A DNA stretch of 64,000 bases from Chenopodium formosanum (taxonomy: Eukaryota > Streptophyta > Magnoliopsida > Caryophyllales > Amaranthaceae): positions 30,812,501 through 30,876,500 of the forward strand of contig CM044869.1 of assembly GCA_024500155.1 (NCBI GenBank). The letters are read 5' to 3'. Below, one piece after another: positions 11,448 through 22,446 of this stretch. Both the position numbers and the translations under genes were made by a program. The notes beneath the pieces are model-generated. The model saw nothing but the letters and a program-made list of their open reading frames with translations. It did not search any database and was not told where the DNA came from. Numbering within the stretch: position 1 is the stretch's first letter; each line of letters starts with the position of its first letter.

Positions 11448-13192
11448 TTAGTCCAAGGATGGCGAAAGACTGTGAAGCTGACCACACCAAGCTGACGAAA
11501 GATCTCCATAACAACAAGAAAAGGACCTATGTTCGAAGAGTTTTCTGAGTCAGAGTTTGAATCCGAGTCTTCCCCTATCAATTCTTCAAAGTTTTTAGCT
11601 ATAGTACCTCCCCCTAGTTCTTCTACTTTAGTATCTACTCCTAGGATGGTTAGTAGTCAAGTCCCGACGGACATTTCTTTATTTGATGTAATGGTTTCTG
11701 AATTCAATGTCATGTCTTCTTTCGCTTACTCCTCGTGTCATTCCTTAACCGAAGATGACGAGCATTGCTTAACTAAAAATGAAAGTGACAAAGAAATAAT
11801 TAAAGAAATGGAAACACTTGAGAACAAAACACTAGTAATAGAAGCCACTGAAATAGTGGATATCTCAAAAGATCTAAACATCAAAAGAGAAGTTAAAATC
11901 GGACTAACTCTTACAAAAGAAGAAAGAATCGGTTTAATTAATCTACTAAAAGAATTTATCGATGTATTCGCTTGGTCAAATGAAGATATGATGAGAATAA
12001 ATAGAGAAATAGCTCAACACACAATACCACTAATTCCAGGAATGAAACCTGTAAAACAAAAGTTACATCGAATGAAACCCGACGTAGCTCTTAAAATAAA
12101 AGAAGAAGTTCAAAAATAAATTACTGCAGGGTATATAAATCCTGAATAGGTTGCAAATGTGGTGCCAGTTCCAAAGAAAGATGGAAGGGTAAGAATGTTT
12201 GTCGACTATAGGGATCTAAATAAGGCAAGTCCAAAGGACTACTTTCCCTTACCACACATCGACATTTTGGTAGATAACACAACGAATCACGCGCTTCTCT
12301 CATTTATGGATAGATACGCAGGGTACAACCAGATTCTCATGGCTGAGGAAGATATGGAGAAGACTACGTTCATAACGCCATGGGGCACTTACTGTTACAC
12401 AGTAATGCCATTCGGGTTGAAAAACGCGGGTGCCACTTGCTAAAGAGCAGCGGCTGCCTTACTACATGACATGATGCACAAAGAAGTTGAAGTCTACGTG
12501 GATGATATGATTGTAAAATCTAAACTTCGTCCAGGACATCTAGTAGCCTTAAGAAAGTTCTTCGAAAGGCTGAGGAAATACAACATGAGGTTAAATCCAT
12601 CTAAGTGTGCCTTTGGAGTCACCTAACGAAAGCTCTTGGGATATGTCATTAGCTCTAGAGTAATAGAGAAAGACCCAACCAAGATTAAAGCAATCATGTC
12701 AATGCCACGGCCAAGATCGAGAAACAGATTCGAGAATTCATTGGCCGGTTGCAATACATACGTAGGTTCATATCTAAGTTAACAACGATATGTGAACCAA
12801 TATTCAAGAAACTAAAAAAGAATGTGCCGATAATATGGGACGATGAGTGTCAAAAAGCCTTTGAGAAGATCAAAACCTACCTCTCTAAGTTGTATTTAAC
12901 AGTCACTAAAAAGACAACGGGGGCAATGCTCGCACAAGATGTAGAAGAAAAAGAAAACGCCATCTACTACTTAAGCAAAAAGATGCTCGAGTATAAAGTA
13001 CGCTACACACCACTTGAGAAATTGTGCCTCGCATTAGTGTGGGCCACGACCAAATTAAGACACTACATACTCGTTTATACAGTTTATGTGGTATCTCGGC
13101 TGGATCCACTAAAGTATCTCTTTGAGAAATCTACACTTAATGGGTGAATATCAAGATGGATAGTCAACTTAGACCAATTTGATGTAAGGTTT
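11448..13192 (+). pseudogene. Element A reverse transcriptase and RNase H (broken)
   Basis: The protease-RT linker resumes with LVQGWRK, followed by an acidic Ser-rich spacer. RT begins at about 11900: VFAWSNEDM, PVPKKDGRVRMFVDYRDLNK, PLPHIDILVDN, CYTVMPFGLKNAGAT and the catalytic YVDDMIVKSK near 12500. RNase H follows (GAMLAQDVEEKENAIYYLSKK at about 12930), but the segment before it is deleted relative to element B, including the first catalytic Asp region. Stops at about 12118, 12148, 12441, 12625 and 13145 and a frameshift near 12710 interrupt it. In life it copied the element RNA into DNA. Confidence 0.92.
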
Positions 13193-13780
13193 ATGCCCCA
13201 AAAGACTATCAAAGGATCAGTGGTCTCGGACATCTTAGCAGATTTCCCAATAGAAGATTCGACTCCTATACATGAAAATGAGTTTCGAGACGAAGACTTA
13301 ATGCTTACAGAAGATGATACTTGGATGTTATATTTCGATGGAGCATCAAACCGAAAGGGTTGTGGTGTAGGAGTATTATTAGTGTCACATAAAGAGGAAA
13401 GTGTCCCAATCTCCATAAAGTTAGACTTTGACATTACCAACAATGCTGCAGAATATGAAGCATGCGCGGTAGGCCTCGAAACAACTTTTGCATTGGGAGT
13501 AAAGAAAATTCGAATATTCGGAGACTCTTATTTAATCATCAATCAAATTTCAAAAAGATGGAAAGTAAGGAGAGAAAGCTTGGCTCCTTACCAAACATAT
13601 CCGGAAACTCTCAGTAATCAGTTAGAAATGGTAGAATACACATATCTACCAAAAGAAGAAAATCAATTTGCCGATGTCTTGGCAAGACTAGCCTTGATGG
13701 TTAGAATTCCCACGGAAATTGAGCAAATGCCTTTGAAAATAAAAAAAAGAGGCATAAACTCGCTAACATTCAAGCCATAG
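13193..13780 (+). pseudogene. Element A second (archaeal-type) RNase H domain
   Basis: An open frame of 195 codons carries the four acidic landmarks of an RNase H fold distinct from the one just upstream: YFDGASNRKGCG, NNAAEYEACAVGL, IFGDSYLIINQISKRW and ENQFADVLARLAL. A tandem extra RNase H between the normal RNase H and integrase is a known feature of Tat-lineage elements. It is thought to supplement or replace the degenerated native domain. All four acidic residues are present here, so this is the best preserved pol domain of element A. A frameshift in an A-run near 13745 separates it from the following segment. Confidence 0.88.
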
Positions 13781-15066
13781 AAGACGATGAAGTAGTCCAA
13801 GAAGAAGAAGAAGAAGAACCTTGGTATACGGACATCTTCAACTATGTCACCAAAGGAGAATATCCGCTCCACGCTGACAAGAGAGCAAAACGAGCCTTAA
13901 GACTTTTGGCTTCCCAATATGTGCTCATAGACAATGAGCTACACAAAAGGGTACCTAAAGGTCGAGCTCTTTTATGTGTAGGCAAAAAGGAAGCCCAAAG
14001 GGCAATGAGAATAGTCTAGGAAGGAGTATGTCGAACTCATGTGAATGGAAAAATGCTAGTTCAAAAGATAATGCGCGAGGGATATTATTGGATTACCCTG
14101 AATAGGGACTGTTATCATTATGTAAAAAGATGCCCTAAGTGCCAAATATATGCTAACTTGCAGCATGTCTCTATCACTCCTTTACACCTACACATCACCA
14201 TGGCCATTTTCAACATGGGGAATAGATATCATTGGAAAGATTACTCCTCCTAGGGCAGGAGGTCATGAATAAATCCTAGTAGCAATCGATTACTTCACGA
14301 AGTGGGTCGAAGCAGCCTCATATGCAAAACTCACTGCCAAGCATGTAGCACTCTTTATTAAAAGGAACATCATATGTCGAGATATGGAGTCCCACATGAA
14401 AGGATATGTGACAATGGATCTCACTTTCAAGTAGAGTGTGAACAATTGCTACAAAAGTATGGCATTCAACACCACCAGTTTTCCCCATATAGGCCTCAAG
14501 CAAATGGTGCAGTGGAGGCAGCCAATAAGAATTTAAAGACCATCAACGAAAAAATGACAGAAAATTACAAGGATTGGCATGACAAACTCCATTTTGTTCT
14601 TTGGGGTTATCGCACATCAATTTAATCATCAAAAGGAAATACGTCATTTTCCTTAGTCTATGGAATGGATGCCGTACAACCTATAGAGTTAGAAGTACCT
14701 TCCCTATGCATTCCATTGGAAAGTAAACTAGATGAAGTCGAATGGACCAGGACAAGATACGAGGAGCTAATTCCACTTGATGAAAAACGACTAGAAGCTC
14801 TTCATCATACTCAATGCTACCAAACTCGTATGGCTAGATACTTTAACAAGAAGGTCAAGACAAGAAACATCAAAGTAGGAGACTTGGTGTTAAAAGCATT
14901 AAAGAAAAATATTCTAGACCCAAGAAACAAATTCAGGCCTAATTGGTCAGTACCATACATTGTCAAAACTATCCTATCAGGAGGTGCCGCAAAGCTAACT
15001 GATATGGATGGCAATGAATTCTCAAATATGATAAATCTTGACCAACTTAAGAAGTACTACACATGA
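13781..15066 (+). pseudogene. Element A integrase (broken)
   Basis: A spacer with a run of Glu codons (about 13795-13820) precedes the zinc-binding segment GVCRTHVNGKMLVQKIM...RCPKCQIYANL, whose first His has become a stop. The catalytic core has GIDIIGKITPP (about 14222), ERICDNGSHFQVE (about 14398) and GAVEAANKNLKT (about 14505), giving the D-D-E triad. The C-terminal domain (KVGDLVLKALKKN, LDQLKKYYT) ends in a stop at 15064-15066. Frameshifts near 14200 and 14370 and stops near 14253 and 14624 disable it. Confidence 0.9.
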
Positions 15067-15542
15067 TTACTTGCCTGATTCCTTGGGAAAGGATACGTAG
15101 GTAACCCTTTACAGGGTGCGGCCACTTTAATCTTCATAAAAATAAATTCGCCAACAATAGAACGACCGACGCGCAAGAATTAAGTCCAGCGTGACCTGCT
15201 GCAGTTGTCGCACAGTGACAGGAAGCAGTGCATCGCGACAATCACAACGTACGGTGACAAATTCAAATTCGCAGTGCCAGAATTTATGCATCAATCTGGA
15301 TAAATTTCGGTGTTTTCCTGAAATTTTCGACTTCCGTACTCGAATAATTCTTGGAAAATATTCAAGACGTTTTCGTTGCTTTAATAATTCTTTTTGTAAA
15401 AGTTAATTTAATTTAAAAAGCTGAAAATTGCATTAATAAAATAAAGTAAAAATTACATTATTGATGGAATTTTAAATAAAGCTTAAAAATAAAATTGACT
15501 TAAAATTAAAACTGTCTAATAAGTTGAAAGTAAAGCAATGCT
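15067..15542 (+). other. Element A post-integrase tail
   Basis: A block at about 15070-15130 (GCCTGATTCCTTGGG, GGGTGCGGCCAC) is conserved with element B at about 28300-28370 and element C at about 45340-45430. It is a family landmark just after integrase. At 15205-15265 is a cluster of GTCGC/GCGACA words. The rest is AT-rich with no gene seen. Confidence 0.6.
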
Positions 15543-16994
15543 CTAATCTATCTTCTCTTTTCTAACCCTTTTCCAGTTCTTGTCTGCCTTTTCTTCATCA
15601 TCCATCACCTTTTCTTGTAGGCATCTTTTAGAAGATCTATAATTGATTTTGGTGTTGATGGTTTCTCCAATAGCCATTACACCGTGCTTCTTTTCAACCC
15701 ACACTTTCTTTTCTGAAGAGTCAGCTTTTCTTTTCTCTTTACCCTTAGTAGAACCTTTTCTTCTTAGGCACGACAGGAGTCTTGAATTCAACTCTTTCAC
15801 CCAAGAGCTCCTTAAGAGGAATTTTCTTATCCCCTAGGCGATCCTTTACATTGGTCTTACTCAGCTTTCGGATCTTGTTCTTGTCATTTTGAGATCTAGC
15901 AAGCAGCCATTGGTTCACATCCCTAGACAAAGAAGGTGGGACCTTTTGGGTAACAACTTCCCATAAAGGTCTAGCACACCAATAATCATCAAATTTCTCT
16001 ACATCCTGCGAAAAGGGAAATTCATAGGGACGACGAGGATCACCAGAGGGAACAGTTTGAGCAAGACCATGTTGTCTCCTTACCCTAGAGGGGTAATAAA
16101 AAGTCAACATTGACAAGCTAAGGAAGACGGCAAAAAGGTTGACTGTTGACATCAACCATCTTCCCAACTTTCCACCCAGGAACGACCCACTTGATGGCAA
16201 AGTCGCGAGTTTCAAAGATTCTACTTCACTCCTTGCGGCCCACCTTTATGGAAAAGAGTTTCTTCTGTCGTATAATACAATTTGGTGTATAATTGTCAGC
16301 ATTGTCAGGAGGGCTAATTAAATCAAGCCTCTCCATTAGCCACATTTGCAAAAATTCAATGCAAATAGTTATTGTTACTATATAATGTAAAATATTTTTG
16401 ATTTTTGTAATTAAAAGTATTAATTTTCTACCTGTAATAATATTGGGGAACCTCGAAGAGGTGATTTTGGATTCCTTTTTAATTTATCTAAACTAAGCAT
16501 AGTTTCTCCAACAATCAAAGGCATTGGATTTTTACCTAATTCAATTTGCTCCATGATAGATGCTAAAATCGCTTGGCCATCATGAATATTACCACTAGTG
16601 AGCAGATATTGGCTTAACATGCAGAACAGGAAGGCTCTCCTCCTGTAAACGTGAAAAGACTCAGAGCGTGGTCTGTCAAAATAAAAGCGTGCAAATTCCT
16701 TCAAATTAACCATGTTCCCATCCTTAAGTTTAAGGAAACGCTAAAAATCTTTATAATAATACTCGCTCACTTTAGGAATTCTTCCGGTAAAGGATTAATT
16801 TCATCATAACCAAGTCTAAAGCAATGAGTATCTGAATCCCAATACTTCAAGGCGGTATGAATAAAGTCCATATCAAGATCTACCCCTTTAATCCTAAGCA
16901 AACCCCCCAAGTGAAAAAAGTCAAGCTCTTTTCTCTCCTTAGCAGTCAGAGACCGGCACCGCTCACGAGTGAAATCGCTAAAACTCTTAGACAT
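15543..16994 (-). pseudogene. Antisense extra gene A1: plant-mobile-domain-like protein, with intron
   Basis: It lies antisense to element A's pol, between integrase and 3' LTR. It starts MSKSFSDFTRERCRSL (ATG at 16994). The N-terminal piece has YWDSDTHCFRLGYDEI and the third piece YYPSRVRRQHGLAQTVP. Both fit the pattern of aminotransferase-like plant mobile domain (PMD/DUF7745-type) proteins. A second piece (16420-16713) ends at a good splice donor, CAG/GTAGAA. The next piece begins MWLMERL after TTTTTGCAA, an acceptor that appears mutated from GCAG. The C-terminus (15543-15800) is Lys/Arg-rich. Frameshifts near 16750, 16200 and 15780 break it. PMD-type extra ORFs are known in some Tat elements; their role is unknown. 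Confidence 0.72.
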
Positions 16995-17734
16995 GAATAC
17001 TCGATGAGAAATAAAAGCATGAATTATTTTTAATATGTTCGATGTGTACAGTTTGGGGGCAATTTATGCATAAAATTGGCGCAAACCGAATTCTGAAAGG
17101 ATTCAGAAAAAACATAACCAGCGCCATACGACAGGAATCACGCACCGCGTGATGTTTGTCGCATCGCGACAGCTAGGTGCAAGCTACGCCAGCCTCGCGC
17201 GCTACGCGAACAAAAGTTTTTCGAGTTTAACTCAGTTTTGTAGTACGATTTTACGGTTTTCACCATTTTCATTGCCCTATCCAACCTTATTGCAAATACT
17301 TGTGCCATATTTGATTATCTTAAGTTTAATTAAATTTAAGCTTATTTTAGTCAAACTCGACTTTTATTTTTCATTTTTCTTTTTGGGGGGAGAAAGTCGG
17401 ATACCCTCCATTGATAATAAAAAATGATGGAATTTTTTTCGCAAAAATTAGTCATAATTTTCACACACTCACACAAAATGAAAAATAAAATATGCAAGGC
17501 TAAAATAGACATAGTAATCATAGATATATATACAAAGTGTCTAACACAAGTGACGAGTCAAATGAGCAAAGTCCTATAAAGTCAAAATAAATGCAAGTAC
17601 AGGTACATCTATGATGGCGGAGGGCGCAGATGAAGAGGAACTCCGAAAGTATCAAAAAACTGTACAGTTCGTGGAGTATGCCCCTCGCCTGCAGCCTGAT
17701 CAGTAGTTGCCAGGATTGAGAGAGTAGGGCCAAC
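16995..17734. other. Spacer between the two antisense extra genes of element A
   Basis: It contains a GTCGC/GCGACA palindrome block at 17120-17173, just upstream of the A1 start on the - strand, that is homologous to one upstream of A2. Bases at about 17385-17408 (GGGGAGAAAGTCGG) match element C at about 44803-44828 in reverse, showing this spacer is part of the family backbone. I saw no gene. Confidence 0.6.
17120..17173. repeat. GTCGC/GCGACA palindrome block upstream of antisense gene A1
   Basis: About 54 bp beginning AGCGCCATACGACAGG and ending CATCGCGACAGCT. It contains TTGTCGC facing GCGACA and an inner ATCACGCACCGCGTGAT palindrome. The block at 20628-20682 aligns with it along its full length. 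Confidence 0.75.
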
Positions 17735-19979
17735 CTATTCAGGTGCACCCTGCTGCTGGGCTCCGAAATGCTGTGGCTGCTGTGGCTGCTGCAACGACAA
17801 GCCAACCTCGTACGTCCCACCACCCGCTAAAGGAGCTGATGTCGTGCCTCCTTGGCCGGTCGGGCTCCCTGATTCACCCTCAGACGAAGAGTTAGAACCC
17901 TCTAGCCTGGCAGTATGGTTTGACTCGTCTCGATCGCCTTGACTCCCAGTTGAAGTACGACGACGCCTCGAGTGAGACCCCAATCTCTCCCTCCTAGCCT
18001 CGAGTCTCATACAAGTGCGCGTCGTAGGAATAGGCTGAAATAGAAAAAAGCAAACTAAGTCAAGTACGGAAAAATAAATATAAGTTAACATAACAGGAAG
18101 TCAGAAGAAATACCTCCATGCCGTCATCACCACGACGACAGATAGCTTGGTGGCTCAACCTCACGAGCTGGTAACGGAAGGCGTCCATGCCTCTCGCCAT
18201 CCTCCTCAGTACCTCACAAGAAAACTGTCAAGGTCGCAAAGTCAGAGATGATCAAAGCATATACACAAATAAAGATGACAAATAAAGCGACTTACCGAAG
18301 TCTAGTGTCGAGGTATCGACTCCTCTATGAAACGCCATGGCTCAGGATTTAGGGGAATCATCTCCTCAATAGGACCAAAAGTGCCCCGGTAGACGATGGA
18401 TAGCGGCGGAGGCACGAACTCTCTAGTCGAATCCTGCCAAAATAAATTTAAGTGGTTAGAATTTGCTATGGGGCTATTGAAGGAATAAATAAAAGAATAC
18501 AAAAGATACCTCTACCTTCTCTAGAAAGCAAGGCGGCGGAGCCAAACACGACAAAAGCCACTCCCCATAACTCCGGTTCGGATGGATATGACTCCGCCAG
18601 TCCGTACTCGCCAGCGTCCTAGCCGCCCGAGCCCTCAGCCTGGTCTGATCAAACATGTGTCGTGGAGGCCTGAAGGAACAAGGGACTCTAAAGAGTGCTG
18701 AATCGCAACTTTTTCACCCAGGTATACCACAGCGTCGTTTGTCCCCTGAAAATACCGACGCTGGGCAGTGTACTGAACGATCAATGTAGGGAAAACGAAA
18801 TCATCCCACGGTCGAAACTAAACATCAGGCTCCTACAAAACGAGTATTCATTAGCTCAAATCCTATAAAGGGTTAATACAAACAAGAGTGTTAAGAAAAC
18901 ATACCGAGATAATTAACTCTCGAACATGAGTAGTGACAGACTGGTCACTATAGCGGCCTCCCCAACTGGCAGCGATGGGGAGCCCTCGAGGCGAAGGCCT
19001 CGCTGGTGAAAAATATGGAAAATACTCGTAGAACAAGACCTATGAAACAAGGAAACGTCAACGAGTGCTAGCACAAAAACTAGGACAAACTTCGGTTAAA
19101 AGGGGAAATAAAGTATACCTCTACGAGTCTCCAAAAACTAAAAACGTGACCTCATCAAACCTGCGATGGTGACAAGAGAGTCGCAATCCAAGCAGGAAGT
19201 CAACATAGGCCAAGCTGGCCCAATCATATGATGCGACCATACGAATGTCGCAAAGAGCAGGCAGATAGTAAAGTAGCACACGGCTACTCCTGTCAAGGGA
19301 GAAGGTCCTCGAAAAAAGAATCAGAGCAAAGATGTGCACCCGCTACGCCAAGGTGGTCACACCATCTTGAAAGGCCTCCGCTAGCATGGTCCGACGAATA
19401 CGCTGGGTGCTAATCTACGTCGGCCAAGCCTCGCTATGAGCACGAACAACGATAGGGACGATAAACTCATCCATCTCCGGAGAGAAAACTGTGATGTCAC
19501 TGCCAAATGGAACCGCAGCTGACCAGAACTCTAGTCCGGTGATGAGAAAGAAGTCGAGAGGAGTGATAGTCTTCTCACCCCAAGGAATGTGAAAGGTGTT
19601 GGTGGTATCCCAAAAGAACTCTACCAAAGCTCGAACCAGAGAACTGCTCAAATAAAAAGAGTTCAAAGCTCTAATGGCCTGAAGCCAGGAGTCAGAGCAC
19701 AAGACTCCCATAATTCGCGTAACCCGTTATTGTCGGGAAAGTGAAGATCATATAGCTCACCAATGGCCTCGTTGCCTAAGCCATGGCAACGAACCCGATT
19801 AACGGTCATCCCGAGCCGCACCCGCTCAGAGATGTGAAACTCGGGCGCAAAGTAAAGGGTACGCTCATCCCACTCAGGGAATTCCCCTAGACTGGTAGAA
19901 GCTCCCTCGCCTATGTCAACAGACTCGTCCTCCCGGTGAGCCTACGAGAACAAGAGCCAGAGCCATGACGTGGAGACAT
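17735..19979 (-). pseudogene. Antisense extra gene A2: plant mobile domain protein, several introns
   Basis: This is a second antisense gene of element A. After a probable start at 19979 (MSPRHGSGSCS) the frames carry EWDERTLYFAPEFHISERV. Then comes a clear plant mobile domain block, ALVEFFWDTTNTFHIPWGEK followed by TITPLDFFLITGLEF (19415-19711). More pieces follow (DWASLAYVDFLLGLRLSCH at about 19150; RSYGEWLLSCLAPPP at about 18550; IPLNPEPWRFIEESIP at about 18310). The C-terminus (17735-18050) is Arg-rich, then Ser/Gly-rich, then poly-Gln/Pro. Splice-like junctions are visible: donor GAG/GTATTT at about 18113, acceptor TTTCAG/CC at about 18038. Several frameshifts are present. It is distinct in sequence from A1 but has the same general fold signature. 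Confidence 0.75.
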
Positions 19980-21059
19980 GCTTTATTATGCAAAACAACA
20001 ATAAATCAAAAGGTTCTATAGTATATAAGGTTCACCTAGCCGCATGATACTATGTTTGAAACAAATACAGAGTATGTAGTACTAAAACAGAGCATAATTT
20101 TAATTCAAGCAGAAATAGAATTTTCAAGCAATCAAACAATTTCTTGCAATACTATGGTAAATATTGTGACAAATTGAGCATGAATAGCTAGCAAAAACAT
20201 CAAGAATGAGCCACAATGTTCTCACGAACCCAAAGGGTTCAACAATGGAAAAATGTTCATTTCTTCGCCAAGTCGAGTCTACCAAGTCTCAAAACACTCC
20301 CAAGACAATATACAAGCATAAACAAGCAAATTCGTGGCATAAGATTCAATGAACAAAGCAAAATAAGCATAATTGGGTTCGAAATTTTCAAAAACCCGTG
20401 AACAAAACATGAAAAATTCAACAAAAAACCGAGGTAAGTTTGAGTAAAACTTACATGGATCGGGAAATTAGAGATGAAGAGCTTTAATTTGCAAAAGATT
20501 TGAGCAAATTTGGTTAACAAACGAGCAAAAATAGACGATTCAAAGTTTTTTTGCGAACTCGAACGAAAAAATGAAGCAAATGGCGAAATGAGGAAGGAGA
20601 GGGGTTTTATTCGGAAAACCCGACTCCAGCGCAAAACGACAGAAATTACGCACAACGTGATTCTTATCGCATTGCGACAGCTTCGATGCGCGGCGACATC
20701 AGGTTGCAACGTGCGCCGGCTCAGCGACGCAACCTGAGGCCCCCATAATGATTTATGCGGACCTAATTCAGTATTTTAGGTTCCTTGGTACGCTAGTTAG
20801 TCCCTACAAGCAAGACGACATGATTAGTAGTCGACTCCATTATAATTGTAATAACTGATCGACCTGGTAACGATCGTCTCACTTAGCTTAAGCGCCTAAG
20901 TACTGGCTCATCACAAGCACCAAGGTAATGGTTCACAAACAAGCACACAAGCGCCATGGCACTAGCCCATTTATAAAATGCGCCGAGGTACTGGCACAGC
21001 AAGCAATCACAGCGAGCAACTACAGCAACGCATCAACACAACAAAAGCAAAGCATCGAC
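19980..21059. other. Element A region between antisense gene A2 and the 3' tandem repeats
   Basis: It is AT-rich from 19980 to 20590. A GTCGC/GCGACA block at 20628-20682 continues as a looser array to about 20725. Bases 20735-20900 (GGTTCCTTGGTACGC and following) match element C at about 43880-44030 in reverse, so this is conserved family 3' sequence. I see no convincing ORF. Confidence 0.6.
20628..20682. repeat. GTCGC/GCGACA palindrome block upstream of antisense gene A2
   Basis: It is homologous along its length to 17120-17173 (both AGCGC..ACGACAG...ATCGCAT/C.GCGACAGCT). It lies about 650 bp upstream of the A2 start on the - strand. Confidence 0.75.
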
Positions 21060-21430
21060 ATATAGAGGATCACAAGGAAATGAGATCTTCGACGACTTTT
21101 ACTAGGATGAGAAATTTGTCAGTTAAATGATCTAGTCAAGGCACAGACGAGGAATTGGAGATAGCTACAAGCAGCTTTCTCCGACGATGATCCAAAGTAA
21201 GGAGGACATTGTCTACAGCGGCAAGGTACTGTTGTGGCAAGGTATTTCCACAACCCTGAAGACAACTATAAGCAGTGGTCTTCAAAAATATTCTCTAGGA
21301 TGAGAAAATTGTCAAAAAACTGAAGATGACTACAAGCAGTCACCTTCGACGATGTTCCCTAGGATGTCGAGGATTGTCATAAACAATGTGGATAGCTACT
21401 AGCAGTGGTCTTCGACGAAGGAGTTCATGA
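21060..21430. repeat. Degenerate tandem repeats in element A 3' region
   Basis: Units of roughly 60-70 bp repeat the words CTACAAGCAGT.., CTTCGACGA and CTAGGATG. They are the reverse-strand relatives of the clean 70 bp array in element C at 43382-43700. Arrays near the 3' end are known for Tat elements. Confidence 0.65.
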
Positions 21431-21668
21431 AGCAATGTGGAGGTCGTCACAACAAAGATGCAGCAACAAAATCGGTTACCCAAGAGACGTGTGCTCGATG
21501 GTGCAAGATACGAGTTTCTAACTCCTTTATCTGTTTAACAAACGCTAGTTTGCAGGTATTGGCATTACAAGAATGATTTAGGATCGCAGAACGTTCTGAA
21601 TCATTCTCCATCCCTATCGCTACTTTGACTTTTGTTTTTGAAACTTGCGTTTCTCCAAACTCAGTCAA

Positions 21669-21680
21669 AGTGGGGGCTTC
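21669..21680 (+). other. Element A polypurine tract
   Basis: AGTGGGGGCTTC directly precedes the LTR start TGTAGACACC. The same tract precedes the element C LTR on the opposite strand (43120-43131). Confidence 0.78.
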
Positions 21681-22289
21681 TGTAGACACCAAATTGTGTC
21701 TCCCCAAAAACAAAACCCAATGATAAATATCTTTCATGTCATTGATTATCCAACGAAGTGAAAGTGTGAAAAGTCTTGTGATGCAGTTGTTTTTAATAAA
21801 AATACTTCTTTCTGCTTTCGAAAATATTCCTTTTCGTACCCTGTTTATGAAAAATGTCTAGTCCAATTTATTTTGGTCCATGATATGGGTCCAATAATAT
21901 TGTAGTTGGATTGGGCTAGCAAAGACCTTTCTAATGATATATTATAAGTCCACTTCCGATGAATAATGAGGAAGTTATGGCCAAAATACTAAATAGGGTC
22001 TGAAATGGTTTTATGGCTCAATGATCTAGTAGAGGGCCCAATAGTTATTATTCCTAAAATTATTAGCATTAATTCTAATCTTCTAGAATAATCTAGAAGG
22101 TTATTTTGAGTTCTAATACAGTTAAGATTGATAATTATATCTTATAGAGAAATATGGAATTTGATTTGAAATAAAACAAGTGTTTTATTTCAATAAATCT
22201 GATTTAAAGTTGATAAACACGAAGTTTAATTGCTTAGTTATATTAGGAAAAGGATTCCGTGCAAAAGTGCGTTTATCTTTTAAAACAAC

Positions 22290-22380
22290 GCAAAACGACA
22301 GCACCAGTGCCAAACGACAGAGCTTGTCGCCATGCGTGATCCCTGTCGTTTCGCGCTAGGCCCTGTCGTTCGCGACAAGG
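22290..22380. repeat. GTCGC/GCGACA block in element A LTR
   Basis: It contains AACGACAG twice, TTGTCGC, CTGTCGTTTCGCGC and CTGTCGTTCGCGACAAG within 91 bp. It lies directly upstream of the LTR TATA box. Confidence 0.75.
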
Positions 22381-22438
22381 GCCAGTTTTTTCTGATTCAA
22401 ATTCTAATTCTATTCTATCGTTTCCGGATCATTTTCTC

Positions 22439-22446
22439 TATAAATA
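22439..22446 (+). promoter_or_regulatory. Element A LTR TATA box
   Basis: TATAAATA is followed by GGGTCG. The same box occurs at matching places in element C LTRs and, in variant form, in LTRs B and F. It is the likely core promoter of the retroelement. Confidence 0.65.

Noticed and set aside
21447..21737. - strand ORF of 96 codons, similar to a + strand ORF at 43048-43482
   Set aside because: The similarity is real but comes from homologous non-coding 3' sequence and LTR of elements A and C. The frame starts in the LTR and crosses the polypurine tract.
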